Source: Plumapathes pennacea (lineage: Eukaryota; Cnidaria; Anthozoa; Antipatharia; Myriopathidae). Taken from it: a DNA stretch of 64,000 nucleotides. The DNA lies in assembly GCA_964036295.1 (NCBI GenBank), contig OZ038472.1:11652068-11716067 (forward strand), read 5' to 3'. Numbering within the stretch: position 1 is the stretch's first letter; each line of letters begins with the position of its first letter. Under the pieces are notes generated by a model. It did no database searches. It was not told where the DNA came from and worked only from the letters and a program-made list of their open reading frames with translations. Below are positions 1 to 9,297 of this stretch, piece by piece. The position numbers and the translations under genes are program-made.

Positions 1-339
1 GACCTCATCAACGCCCAAATCAGGAATCTGCGCCTCAACAAAATTATCAACAACAACATTATCAGCATCCACGACAGTCTGCAGGCGGCTTCCAGATGCC
101 CCCGCAAGCGCCAAGCCAGCTATTTTTTTTATCTCACAACCATCTCAACAACCCGCAATTAAACAACAACAGCATCAACCCTACCAAAGCCAACAAAACA
201 AGCAACAGCGGCTTGTTACTGGAGCAGCCTACAACCAAAATATTCGGCAGCCGACACTTGCCCAGCAATATCACCAACAACAGCAATAACAACAACAACA
301 ACATCATCATCATCATCATCATCAACAACAACAACAACG

Positions 340-378
<39 letters not shown>

Positions 379-835
379 GCAACAGCAACAGCAGCAGCAA
401 CAGCACCCGACACTTGCGCCTAGCAGTATCACCAACAACATCAACAGCAACAACAACATCTTGCACAACAAACACCGCCCTATATGCAGTTACCACAGAT
501 GAATCCGAGTTATACAAGCCAACAGCCTCTTCCCTACCAGCAACATAATGCAGTTTTCGAACAATGTACACCACAGACGTTTCCACCACATCAACCACTA
601 CATCAGCCACTACAGCCACGGCCGCCTCCGTTGCATCCTACGCAGCAGGCCCTTCCTCCAGCACATCAACTGCCTTGTAACAGCTTTCTGCAACCTACCG
701 TCCCCCCTGCACCGTCTGGAAACTCACAGAATGTTCGGGGGACTAGCCAACGTTTATTAGAAGTGCTAAGCAATGCGAGGTCTTCTTTTGCTGATGAGCT
801 TTCCAGAAACTTTCCAAGTCGAGGCCGCAGTTATT
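1..835 (+). pseudogene. Glutamine-rich coding relic, unit 1 copy (cut by window start)
   Basis: One reading frame gives a protein dominated by Gln, with His, Pro and Tyr. It runs through CAA/CAG tracts into a Pro/Gln-rich tail and then a less repetitive stretch containing NVRGTSQRLLEVL and DELS. The frame is not open throughout: expansion and indels in the CAA tract push it into Asn-rich and Thr/Ser-rich frames, so the long open stretches at 96-548 and 484-960 are each only partly in the original frame. Homologous pieces lie at 26,452-26,925 (front half) and 54,270-54,950 (back half), each at the start of a repeat unit. The 5' end lies outside the window. I do not recognise the family. It may be an exon of a host gene carried along in the duplication, or a retroelement gag-like region. 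Coding origin is fairly clear; present function is doubtful. Confidence 0.5.
284..405 (+). repeat. CAA/CAT/CAG microsatellite
   Basis: An uninterrupted run of trinucleotides: CAA units, then about seven CAT units, then CAA units shading into CAG/CAA. It lies inside the glutamine-rich relic and is the likely cause of its frame changes. The long leucine- or valine-rich open frames on the opposite strand here are by-products of the repeat. Confidence 0.9.
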
Positions 836-990
836 TTCAGGGAGTTATTTTAACTCCAAAAAGAGAGTTAAAAAAAAAAAAATACAGAACGACTCCTTTT
901 TTGGAGTACTCTTTACTCCCACTTTTTAACTCCCTCATGAAAGTAAAATTATCTCCCTAAAAAGGAGTTGATATCACCCCTGTTTTGGAG
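834..990. repeat. AT-rich stretch of small GGAGTT/AACTCC hairpins
   Basis: Directly after the glutamine-rich relic is a cluster of short self-complementary words, such as GGAGTTATTTTAACTCC at about 840 and GGAGTACTCTTTACTCC at about 903, plus an A12 run. It interrupts the sequence that in the unit 3 copy continues the coding frame, so it looks like an inserted small repeat. No clear terminal repeats or target duplication were resolved. Confidence 0.35.
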
Positions 991-1103
991 TTTTACAAAA
1001 GCTGCTCTTTCCTGAAGTCTCTCCCAACAGAAACGGTCGGTTCTGGGAAGCTGTGGGGAGAATTCTTGCGTACATCTTGGCGGTCCTTGGGGACATGCCA
1101 AGT

Positions 1104-1375
1104 TGCATCCCCCTGTATTTGGCCATGATGATTTTCCCACTGACTCCAAACATCACGGTGGACATACTCTGGGAGCGCAGTTCGCAAGTACCCTGAAAGA
1201 CAACTTCAAGCAGCTCCTCGCACTGCTCATGGAAAATACGCGGGATGCACGCGAAGCATACATAAGGGAACACAGAGACGACCTTGTGGGATTCTTCCAG
1301 TTCCATGGGGTGCGTAATCTGCCCAACGAAGGGACATACAGAACGGCCTTGCAAATATTGCAGGGTATGTGCTGA
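1104..1375 (+). pseudogene. Unidentified coding fragment, about 90 residues
   Basis: An open frame ends at the TGA near 1,375 and has a balanced, helix-like composition (for example DNFKQLLALLMENTRDA and REAYIREHRDDLVGFFQF), unlike the surrounding low-complexity sequence. There is no copy in units 2 or 3. I do not recognise it. No donor or acceptor was identified with confidence. It could be a fragment of a transposon or host gene. Confidence 0.3.
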
Positions 1376-1548
1376 TAGAATGCCCTGGTACAGCGATCAC
1401 TGCCATGCAGGAGGGTTTTTTTGAGATTGTCAGTCGGCACTTCAGTGACGTGGACGCAGAGATGCTACAGCGCCATTACCAGCCACCTGTTCCCGACGCA
1501 ATCATCGAAAGGTGATACTGCGACGGCCAGGATGGCACTTCCGGGAAG

Positions 1549-1655
1549 GTCTTCGGCCTTCTGACTTCGGGTCTTCGGCCTTCTGACTTCGGGTCTTCGG
1601 CCTTCTGACTTCGGGTCTTCGGCCTTCAGACTTTGGATCTTCGGCCTTCTGACGG
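1549..1655. repeat. 22-bp minisatellite, about 4.8 copies
   Basis: The unit GTCTTCGGCCTTCTGACTTC+GG is repeated head to tail at 1549, 1571, 1593 and 1615, with a partial fifth copy from 1637. The first three copies are identical; the last two carry a few substitutions. It is absent from the other two repeat units. Confidence 0.95.
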
Positions 1656-1934
1656 ACTTCCTTCGCAGGCAAAGCGGAAACAAGCCTCTTTGCGCCAGTT
1701 CCTCCAGTATGCCACGGGTTCTACCAGCGCGAGAGGGACTTGCATCCTTGTGGAGGTTACTCGGGACAATGAGGCAATACGCTGTCTTGGGGTTCTGTTC
1801 TGCTCGGTTTGCAGGGGATGTCTGTTGTAGGCAGACATCCATCGTTGTAAAGCGTCATTTTTTCTTGGCATAAAAGCGAAGTGCAGTGCATATAAATGAA
1901 GATCATCTACTGGGTCTAAGATTCCAGACTCCTC

Positions 1935-1973
1935 CCAACCTCGTTCCCTGAAAGAGCCTGGGAACGAGGTTGG
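1935..1973. repeat. 14-bp-arm hairpin
   Basis: CCAACCTCGTTCCC at 1935-1948 is followed after 11 bases by its exact reverse complement at 1960-1973. It is probably a fragment of a dispersed inverted-repeat element. Confidence 0.6.
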
Positions 1974-2040
1974 ACTCCTCCATGTAATAGAACAAAAATT
2001 AAAATGTAGACAGAGAAAACTAAACTGCATCCCTCCAAAG

Positions 2041-2796
2041 CCTCTTGATTCTCTGATTGTGAACCGAAGGACCTGCTATTATGCTTCCTCTCTTCTGACT
2101 TCTCATCAAGCACATTTGCACCCCCACAAGGTAAGTCTTTTCACCTTTGTAAGGTAAGCCATTGTTCCTAGCTCCTTGCCAAAAGTGCCGAACCACGGTC
2201 GAAGCTCGCTTATTGTTATCGCAGTGCAGGTAAGTTATTAGACGCGAAAAGCCATCGATACCGCCTGATATTACAAAGCACCAACGTATTAACGAATAGT
2301 GGGTATCGATATGACAAAGGGCGTTAGCTCCGTATACACTATAACGCCGTCTCACGTGAACTTCTGACCACCGTATGGCTGCGCCTGCCGGATCAACCCT
2401 TCGCATAGCCATTCTAACGCGATGTCTTTGGACCCTGATCCCGAAGTTACTTTCTAGCAAACTCCTCATCTGCATGTAGCCAACTCTTGGGAAACATGAC
2501 CGGATACCCCGCACACGTTCATTTAACTCAGCATCGGTAATGTCAGAAAACTGTTCACTTAATCGAATTCCAAACTCTGCCAGCCTTCGCCGGATAGTCC
2601 GGCCACTTACCTGAATGCACTGTGCAGTTCTTTGAACTCCAAATCGCTCACTAACAAGAAATTGGAGTTGATTGCGCGTTACGTCATAGCGAGGTCGTCC
2701 AGCGATGAAAGAGACTTGAACTGGCGCGTCATAAGAGGTCGCCGGTTCTTCAATGGTGTTGTTATTCGCCAGGGAACGCACATCCCGAGGGGGGGG
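2041..2796 (-). pseudogene. Integrase-core (DDE) transposase-like protein, degenerate
   Basis: A long minus-strand frame matches, from memory, a metazoan integrase-core family. It has an N-terminal helix-turn-helix-like part (GRPRYDV, then VSGRTIRRRLAEFGI), then a catalytic-type core with HIDTHYSLIRW and GGIDGFSRL, and finally SVHNQRIKRLWRD. In relatives I recall, the core holds Asp, Asp and Glu. Here the first Asp (HIDT) is present. The region that should carry the second Asp after the NNGLP stretch is scrambled, and the final Glu of HNQRIERLWRD reads Lys (AAG at about 2,050). The N-terminal residues encoded by the polyG/C tract at 2,790-2,862 are probably spurious. The copy should therefore be catalytically dead. 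No counterpart lies in the other units. Confidence 0.6.
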
Positions 2797-2837
2797 GGGA
2801 GGGGGTACTCCCACATATTTCCTATTGAGTAGCCCCC

Positions 2838-2940
2838 CCCGGAAACATTCTTTGGATATCAAGATATCTCATTAGATATCTTGATATCTCTTAAGGTATC
2901 CAGAAATCTAATTTTGGCCGTGATCGCCCGCCATAGCTTG
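2838..2940. repeat. GATATC-rich dispersed repeat end
   Basis: The stretch around AAGATATCTCATTAGATATC and the following GCCGTGATCGCCCGCCATAG reappears at 54,900-54,975 and, reverse-complemented, at about 25,302-25,360 and 52,785-52,845. GATATC palindromes recur every 10-15 bases. It marks the edge of a repeat family bordering the BEL-A fragment. Confidence 0.6.
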
Positions 2941-4073
2941 TGTCCATTGACCTCTATTTTTCTGTCATCACAGCTGGTGATACAACAATGTTGCCGGGTA
3001 TGGCGCGTATTCCCTGTCAAAATCAAACTCGACATTCGTTATTCAAGTTTTATCATGCGTTACGCAACCCCGACATTTATTATTCGCGGGTTTCTTTTCA
3101 TGGCTTCACAAAAAAAGTTCATGAATCAAGTGAGGAAGTCTGTATACATAGAAAAGGCCTTTCTAAATGTCGAGGTGAATGAAGATGACAGGGATAGCCT
3201 TCGATTTTTGTGCCCAGAAGACCCTCGTAATATTAATTCACCGATTATGGTATACAGATTCTGTAGTGTTGTGTTTGGGTTAAACGTGTCACCAATTCTC
3301 CTAGATGGCACATTGCGCCACCACCTTTTGCAATATAAAGAGGTAGACCCGGCCTTTGTTGACAAAATGGTGGAGTCATTTTATGTCGACGACCTCATTA
3401 CAGGTGAGGACTCAGTCGAGACCAGCCACGCCCTATATGTGAAGGCGAAGTAGAGATTGGCAGATGGTGGCTTTAGATTAAGGAAGTGGCGGACGAACGA
3501 CAACCACCTGCGGGGCTTGATCGAAGCTAGTGAAACTCGCGACCCAGAGAAAGAGGTGAGTAGTGTAGAGGAAGTGAGTTATGCACAGGCTACATTAGGG
3601 GTGACCGAAGGTAACCTTGTAAGGAACGAGGTGAGTGGTCTTGAGGAAGAGACAGGTGCATATGCTGGGCCAAGTAACAAGGTACTCGGTCAGCCGTGGG
3701 ATCCAGAGGAGGGCACTCTACACCTTAGATTCCAGCACATTTATGAGAGGGCACGTAAACTTTAGGTGACCAAAAGACTAAGCACTAAATACTAAGCCTA
3801 CTGGCCAGTTTGTTGGACCCTCTAGGAATTGTAAGTCCAGTAATGATCAGCGGGAAGATACTCCTTCAGGAACTGTGTGCACTAAAGTTAGGGTGGGACC
3901 AGGAACTGATCGGAGAGATAAAAAGAAGTGGGAAAGGTGGATAGAAGAACTGAGGAACACAGGTGAGATAGTAATCCAGAGATGCGTGTATGACCAGGGA
4001 AACGTGACCGATTGTCACCTTCATGGATTCTCGGATGCAAGTAAGAAGGCGTACTGCGCAGTTGTATACCTTG
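2941..4073 (+). pseudogene. pol: BEL/Pao retrotransposon BEL-A: reverse transcriptase and start of RNase H, unit 1
   Basis: From about 3,150 the plus strand encodes BEL/Pao-type polymerase: KAFLNVEV at the start of the palm, LRFLCPEDP, VYRFCSVVFGLN, and the catalytic box FYVDDLITGE at about 3,380. After stops and frame changes (for example TAG at 3,451-3,453) come LDPLG.VSPV and GFSDASKKAYCAVVYL, which open the RNase H region. The front of the RT is missing: the sequence before 3,150 is unrelated. Several stops and frameshifts make it non-functional. The frame resumes at 5,065 beyond an inserted second retroelement, so this piece and the one at 5,065-7,125 are one element. Confidence 0.85.
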
Positions 4074-5064
4074 TGTAGCGGCGGCAACTTCCGGTAGCGG
4101 AGAGCTCCGTGAATTACTAGTTAGGTGAGGACCTAAAACACTGGCTCGACTCTTGAATTCCACAGGGCTTGACGGAGTTTGTGTGGTGTGTGTGGTCGTA
4201 GGGTCATCGATCCTATCTTTGCAGACGGGAGTATTCGCTGTTGATGTCTTGTATGTAGAGACCTGTTATTTTCCTGGTTCGTATAGTATTTGACCCGATG
4301 ATTGTGTTGACTTTGAGTTCAAACTCCTGCGCTGTAACCTCTAACTTGTCGAGCAGGGAATCTGAGATAAAAACGTCTGTTGACTGGTCGTCGAACACAG
4401 CATACGTCGGGATTTCCTTGACAGGCTGAGACTGGTGCGTCAACTTGACGTGCACGATTCTGGCACACGACTGACCAGATCTCTCCCCTCCGCACACTTG
4501 TGTGCAGGCTGAAGAGGAGTCTGCAGCGTCTTGCATGTCACTGTGTAGAGCTGTTTGGTGCCTCCGCTGACAGATGTTACAGCATGGCGGGTCTTCGTTA
4601 CTGTCCCCAGCAATGTGGGTGCCTTGCGCAGCGCACTTGTAGCAGAGCTTGTTCTTCTTAAAGAAATCTTTCCTCTCGTCAGACGTAAGTTCTCGAAACT
4701 TCTTGCACTCGTTGAGCGTGTGAGACCTGGTATTGTGATAGGGGCATAGCTTCTGCGTGACTGGGTTTTCCGGGCATACTGTCGATGTTTTGTTTTTTGC
4801 GTTGTCTCTCTTTTTAGAGGAAGAGCATTACTTGTTCTGCTCGGTTGTCCTGGACTATTGCGAAGATGCTGGTCGATCCGTAAACTCTTTTAGAACTCGA
4901 CGAATTTCGTGGAGTAACACAAATGTAACAATGAAACTTTTAACTTTTAAAAAAGTACTTGGTAAAAGTCATGTGCCAGGAAATAACGTAAAAATAATAC
5001 TAGCCAGCGATATTTGCGGTAAAGATCAGCGGTGCAAAGCGAAAGGGCTAACACACACGTGACA
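4074..5064 (-). mobile_element. Internally deleted BEL-B retrotransposon inserted in BEL-A
   Basis: This 991-bp block interrupts the BEL-A RNase H frame and is flanked by a 5-bp direct repeat CCTTG (4,069-4,073 and 5,065-5,069). Its ends read TGTAGC and GTGACA, the TG...CA form of LTR ends. Read on the minus strand it contains LTR sequence at about 5,064-4,850 (the same as at 26,930-27,130 and 55,480-55,690), then gag zinc-knuckle and protease sequence (4,850-4,207, with DDQSTDVFISDSLLDKLEV), then a short unplaced end. The front of gag and nearly all of pol are deleted. Complete or larger versions are in units 2 and 3. Confidence 0.75.
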
Positions 5065-5560
5065 CCTTGTGTACCACACAGCGCGGGCAGGTCGCAAAGT
5101 TACACTTTTGACAAGTAAGACGAGAGTTGCACCGCTGAAGCAAATGACTATTCCCAGACTGGAGCTCATGGGAGCTCGGATTTTAGCGCAACTCGTGGAG
5201 GCGGTGAAGAAAGCCTTAAAATCGCAATTCAGGTAAAAACCACATCACTGTGGACTGACAGTCTAACTTGTATTGGCTGCAAAACAGGGGGGAGGGGAGG
5301 GTGGAAACAGTTTGTGAAACATCGCGTGAGAGAGATACTCCGGTTAACAACCGGGGTGGATTGGAAGCATTGTCCAGAAGTAGACAACCCAGCCGACTTG
5401 GGGTCGAGAGGGGTTGGGGCTTCAGAACTGAAGAAAAGTGAGCTGTGGTGGGAAGGACCAAACTGGTTCTCGGGTCCTGAAGAAGGCTGGCCTGTCACAA
5501 AGATTGCCAAGACACAAGAAAGCGAAGCCGAAGAAAACGCACAACGGTGATCATGGCTGT
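5065..5560 (+). pseudogene. pol: BEL-A RNase H region, unit 1 only
   Basis: The BEL-A frame continues past the BEL-B insertion with TRVAPLKQMTIPRLELMGAR, the element-typical RNase H segment, then SLWTDSLTCI and HCPEVDNPADLGSRG. A frame change near 5,235 and stops break it. This segment is absent from units 2 and 3, where the BEL-B front joins directly to the later integrase part, so unit 1 keeps the older arrangement here. Confidence 0.8.
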
Positions 5561-5619
5561 ACAGGTGAGTGAACAGCATGACATATATCTGCGGTCCTCG
5601 AGCTGGGGCGTTTCAGTGA

Positions 5620-7125
5620 TCCTTTGAAGCTCATGAAGGTGACCGCATGGATGAGACGGTTCATACACAATACAAGAGCCAAGAACAAGGGACAGCCAAG
5701 GTTCTCTGGAAGACTAGTTAGGGAGGAGTTGTGTGCAGCCGAAAAAGAATGGGTCAAGTCATCCTACACGAAGTTGAAGGAACAGGATAACTTCCACCAA
5801 CTATAGTAAGCAAACTTGGGTTGATCGAGGAGACAGAGCTTTTGCGATGCAAGGGGAGACTTTGAAACTCAGACCTAGGGGTGGAAGCGTCGAGACCATG
5901 TCATACTACCAAGACAACACAGGTTGACAGACATGATTGTTCTGGATTGTCATCGTAATGTACATCATAGTGGGGTGCGAGCAACACTGACTGAACTGCG
6001 ATGTAGATTCTGGGTTCTAAAGGACAGAGAAGTCGTAAAGAAACTGTTAGGTAAGTGTGTAACCTGTAAGAAGCAAGAGGGCAGAGCTTGCAAGGCACCA
6101 CATGTAGCGGATCTGCCAGGGTTTCGGGTGAAACAAGCTGAACCATTCTTCAAGGTAGGAGTAGATTTTGCCGGTCTGCTTTATTTCAAGAAGGGTCCGC
6201 GTAACATGGAAAAAGCTTATGTAGCGCTGTTATCCTGCTGCGTAACTAGAACATTACACCTGGACTTGGTGCGAGATCTCACAGCAGCAACCTTTATGAG
6301 ATGCTTGAGAAGGTTCGCAGCCAGGAGAGGCGCTCCTTCACTCATTGTGTCTGTTAACGGTAAGACATTCAAGGCTACGGAGAAGGCTTTGAGAGAGTTG
6401 TACGAACATCCAGAGGTGAGAGTCCATTTAGAGGAAAATCGCATGGACTGGAGATTTAATCTAGAAAGAGCCCCATGGTGGGGAGGGTTCTTCGAACGCA
6501 TGGTGGGAGGCGTCAAGCGATGCCTAAAGAAGAATCTGGGAGATTCCAGATGGTCCTATGATGAGCGCTGACAGCATTAATTGAAACAGAAGGTACGTTA
6601 AATGCTAGGCCGCTGACCTATGAGTATGATGAACCAACTGGGGAATCACTGACACCGTCACACCTCATCTACGGTAGGCGAATTAGATCAATGCCAGATG
6701 AAGTAGTAGAGCCAACCGATGACAGGCAAGCTTAGCTTGGCCATTTCTGGAGTAGATGGCGACGTGAATACTTGGCAGACTTGCGAGAGCACCACGACAG
6801 CAAGAGTGGCAGCGTGCGAAGGGCGGCGGAGTTGGGTGATGTTGTAGTTGTGGCGGAAAAAGGTTTGAAGAGAAAGAAGTGGACGATGGGAGTTGTCGAG
6901 AGTTTGGTGCGTGGAAGTGATGATGTGGTCAGGGGTGCAGTAGTAAGGGAGACCCGTACAGAAGTTACACCCTATTGAAGTAAGGGCTGTAGGTGAAGCC
7001 CCAGAGCTGGTGGTGCCAGAACCACAAAATGAGAGGCCCAACGCAGAGTTTAGAGAGAAACATAAGCGCGCTGCAGCAGTATCTGCAAGGGATAGGATTG
7101 CGATCGGAGCAATGCTTGACTCCTA
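5620..7125 (+). pseudogene. pol: BEL-A integrase and C-terminal domain, unit 1
   Basis: The frame at 5,924-6,571 encodes the integrase. A zinc-binding part has H...H and CVTCKKQ; the core has VGVDFAGLL (first Asp) and GGFFERMVG (Glu). The second catalytic position reads SVNGKTF where this family has Asp (SDNGKTF type): GTT, a single-base change from GAT. A frameshift at 6,565-6,571 (DER, then TGA) is shared with unit 3 but not unit 2. The tail from 6,572 encodes LIYGRRI, HFWSRWRREYLADLREHH and GDVVVVAEKG, the DUF5641-like end of BEL elements. It is non-functional on both counts. Confidence 0.85.
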
Positions 7126-7138
7126 AGTGAGTCAAGGG

Positions 7139-7660
7139 GGGGGGGGGGGGGGGGGAGTGTTGTATTTTGGGTCAGGATTTCATCGCATAGTTAATTTAAG
7201 TAATTAAGATTCTGTTTATGTTACGTTAATGATTCTGCTTATGTTATGTTAATATTACACTACCAATAATTGATAATAAACTTTATTACTGTAAACCGAG
7301 ACCTAATAATAATAATACAAATATTTATACAGGGTGATGCCTTCAGTGACATCAATGTTATCGGTGGCAGCCCAACACAAAAATCTAAAATAAAATAGAA
7401 ACTCTATTCTAAATATAAAAAGGACTTTAGTAATAAGCTTCCTAAAACCTTTGAAAAGCACAAAGCCACTAAGACACTTACATGTCATATCTAAGAACTC
7501 TTAAGATTTAAAAACTCGTCATTTATACCCAACAGCAGTACCGCTGACTGCCGGACTAGCGCATCCTGCATACACTGTGAGTTGAAAAGTCACTGAAACC
7601 TCGTGACTGACACGAGGAGATTATGTAACAGATTGTGTAAGACGGAGTAAAAGAGTAAGG
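7139..7660 (+). repeat. BEL-A terminal region and probable 3' LTR, interrupted
   Basis: Immediately after the BEL-A coding end is a G18 run, then GTGTTGTATTTTGGGTCAGG and AT-rich sequence with an AATAAA word (7,274) running to GAGACCT at 7,311. It resumes after an inserted retroposon at CGTGACTGACACGAGG. Units 2 (34,372) and 3 (62,940) carry the same sequence. The position fits a 3' LTR, but no 5' LTR is available for comparison, so the exact limits are not defined. Confidence 0.5.
7312..7600 (-). mobile_element. Short retroposon with (TTA)n-type tail
   Basis: About 289 bp split the BEL-A terminal region. They begin (plus strand) with AATAATAATAAT and end ...CTGAAACCT. The flanks read GAGACCT before and GAAACCT after, an imperfect 7-bp target duplication. 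Unit 2 shows the empty site GAGACCTCGTGAC at 34,540-34,555; unit 3 has the insertion (63,113-63,404). A short ATT-type tail read on the minus strand suggests a SINE or a truncated LINE 3' end. No coding sequence was seen. Confidence 0.65.
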
Positions 7661-8289
7661 TGATTAAAGAACGCGAAAGATACAGTCCTAAAGTGTGCTT
7701 GTTGAACCGGCGGGTGGAAGTTCGAAGTAGGGTTTCCGCGACACACTTCTCGCGCAAGTGAGACCCACGGAGACCAACGGTCCGTGCTTGCGCTTAAGTT
7801 TGCGTTGCTAGTGAAACCAGGTATAAAGTGCGACTTGCGTAAAATGTTGTTAAACCAGTATCTCTTCATGTGGACGTCATGCCGACAGACGTCTTGCGCC
7901 GGGACTCGGGAATTGAAGTTCCCTGTACAGTCCACACGGTCTGATGACGTCACGGCTGATCGGCTTATAAGGATTTGTATGAGAGATTTCACATTATATT
8001 TTACGCGTAAAAATAATAAATCTTACTCTTAAAATCGTTTTAACAAGAGAAGAGTCCTTACTTTCCACCTATGATAACTTTTAAGGCAATTTTGTGTCGA
8101 TTACGTTCCTGAAAACTGTTTGTTTGAACCGTCAGCTAAAGTTTCTTAACGGCGTCCAGTTTTCACACATCGATCAACAAAAATGTTTCCTCGTGCTTTA
8201 ATAGACGCAACAAGCAGCCGCTTATAGATTACTCTGGTGAACTTTCACCCGGGGGTGGACGTGTCGGTAATTACTTAAGTATTTTTGTC
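7601..8289. other. Shared non-coding flank, unit 1
   Basis: No supported gene. The sequence is almost identical to 63,405-64,000 in unit 3 and, with a deletion between two ATTAAAG/ATAAAG words, to 34,600-34,860 in unit 2. It is AT-balanced with no coding bias; the short open frames differ between copies. Confidence 0.6.
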
Positions 8290-8470
8290 TAAACTTCGGT
8301 ATCAATTTTGTTTGGCTGATATGGGACACAAGTCTGAAATAAGGTTTGGGAAAAATCGAACAGTTTTGTCTGAAACAAGGTCGGGGTTTTGAAAACCGTG
8401 CGGCACCCAGATTTCTCAGGAGTACCCCTCCTCCCCCGGGATGTTTCCTTCCATGCTCAGCATGCCATCA
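8290..8470. repeat. Dispersed 'GTACTCC...CCCCCGGG' family repeat
   Basis: It contains GTCTGAAACAAGGTC, GTGCGGCAC and GAGTACCCCTCCTCCCCCGG. Relatives lie at 34,880-35,040, 26,080-26,290 and 53,860-54,140 (TACTCCCATATATGAGCCAT, then GAGTACTTCCCCCCGGG), with decayed pieces at about 2,790 and 11,570-11,830. GGGTACTCCC-type ends and repeated 'tctgaaatagggtc' phrases recur. I associate this repeat with anthozoan genomes, from general knowledge. Confidence 0.6.
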
Positions 8471-8951
8471 CCAGTCTCCCACCGTCAAAATAGTTCCAAG
8501 CCCCTATTCCCTAATATGGAATGTCCGCATTCCATCATTTCCGGAAAGCTTGCTCGTCGCCATGTTGTGCAGGCGAGGAGGCGTTGCTCGAGATTTCCTC
8601 TTTTTGTGTGGCTTCTATGGTCTGTAAGTCTGAGGTGAGAAACTTATCAACATAACTTTGTTAATTTTGTGCTGTTTTAAGGGATTTGAAGCCGGAAATT
8701 TACAGCGTTGTACCGTGGTGTACTCAGAGATTGACAACATACACATTGTGATAATCTCGATCTCGATTGATCGAAGTTTTTTTGTACAACACTGGTAATG
8801 AATCCGTTTTGTGTGGCTATTGCGTGAGGCTGGTGTGATTTCGGTCTAGTCTGTCATAACGGGCTCCTTCACGGGCGTTCTACTCTAATTGAACGTTCTC
8901 GCTGGAAGGTCGAGCTATAGCTCATCGATGCGACGCGAGCTGAAATTTAAT
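8471..8951. other. Shared non-coding flank continued
   Basis: Matches 35,040-35,535 in unit 2 closely. No open frame is preserved between copies in a way that suggests coding. I see nothing else in it. Confidence 0.5.
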
Positions 8952-9297
8952 AAATTTCCACTGGTTTGCCGTGGTGTGGACTCTTATTTACCACGATTTA
9001 CGTCATCACATGGTCAAAATGTTGTGGACTCACGAGGCGCTTCGCCGAGTGAGTCCACAACAAATTTTGACCATGTGATGACGTAAATCGTGGTAAATAA
9101 GAGTCCACACCACGGCAAACCAGTGGAAATTTGTTTTTTACCACAATATTTAGAAATATACAAGAAAGTTTTGTTGTATTTTGTTGCAAAGCGTGACACG
9201 CTGGCGTCAGCTAGCGTCATATCGTTGTCTGGACTTTTATTTACCACGGTTAATCGACCAATCAGAGTGCGAGAAACTAGTGTGTTGTGGTAAAAAA
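8952..9297. mobile_element. Unit-1-specific insertion containing a 181-bp near-perfect palindrome
   Basis: From AAATTTCCACTGG (8,952) to CCAGTGGAAATTT (9,132) the sequence is an almost exact palindrome with arms of about 90 bp, centred near 9,042. The rest, to about 9,297, ends TGTTGTGGTAAA. Unit 2 lacks all of it: GAGCTGAAATTATTTTATGG at 35,530 is the apparent empty site. It is a foldback or palindromic MITE-like element. The exact target duplication is unclear because both flanks are A/T rich. Confidence 0.65.

Noticed and set aside
134..619. Minus-strand leucine/valine-rich open frames over the CAA tract
   Set aside because: They are the complement of a trinucleotide repeat, with no conserved flanking sequence in that frame.
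1549..1655. CRISPR-like direct repeats
   Set aside because: The units abut with no spacers and the genome is eukaryotic; this is a minisatellite.
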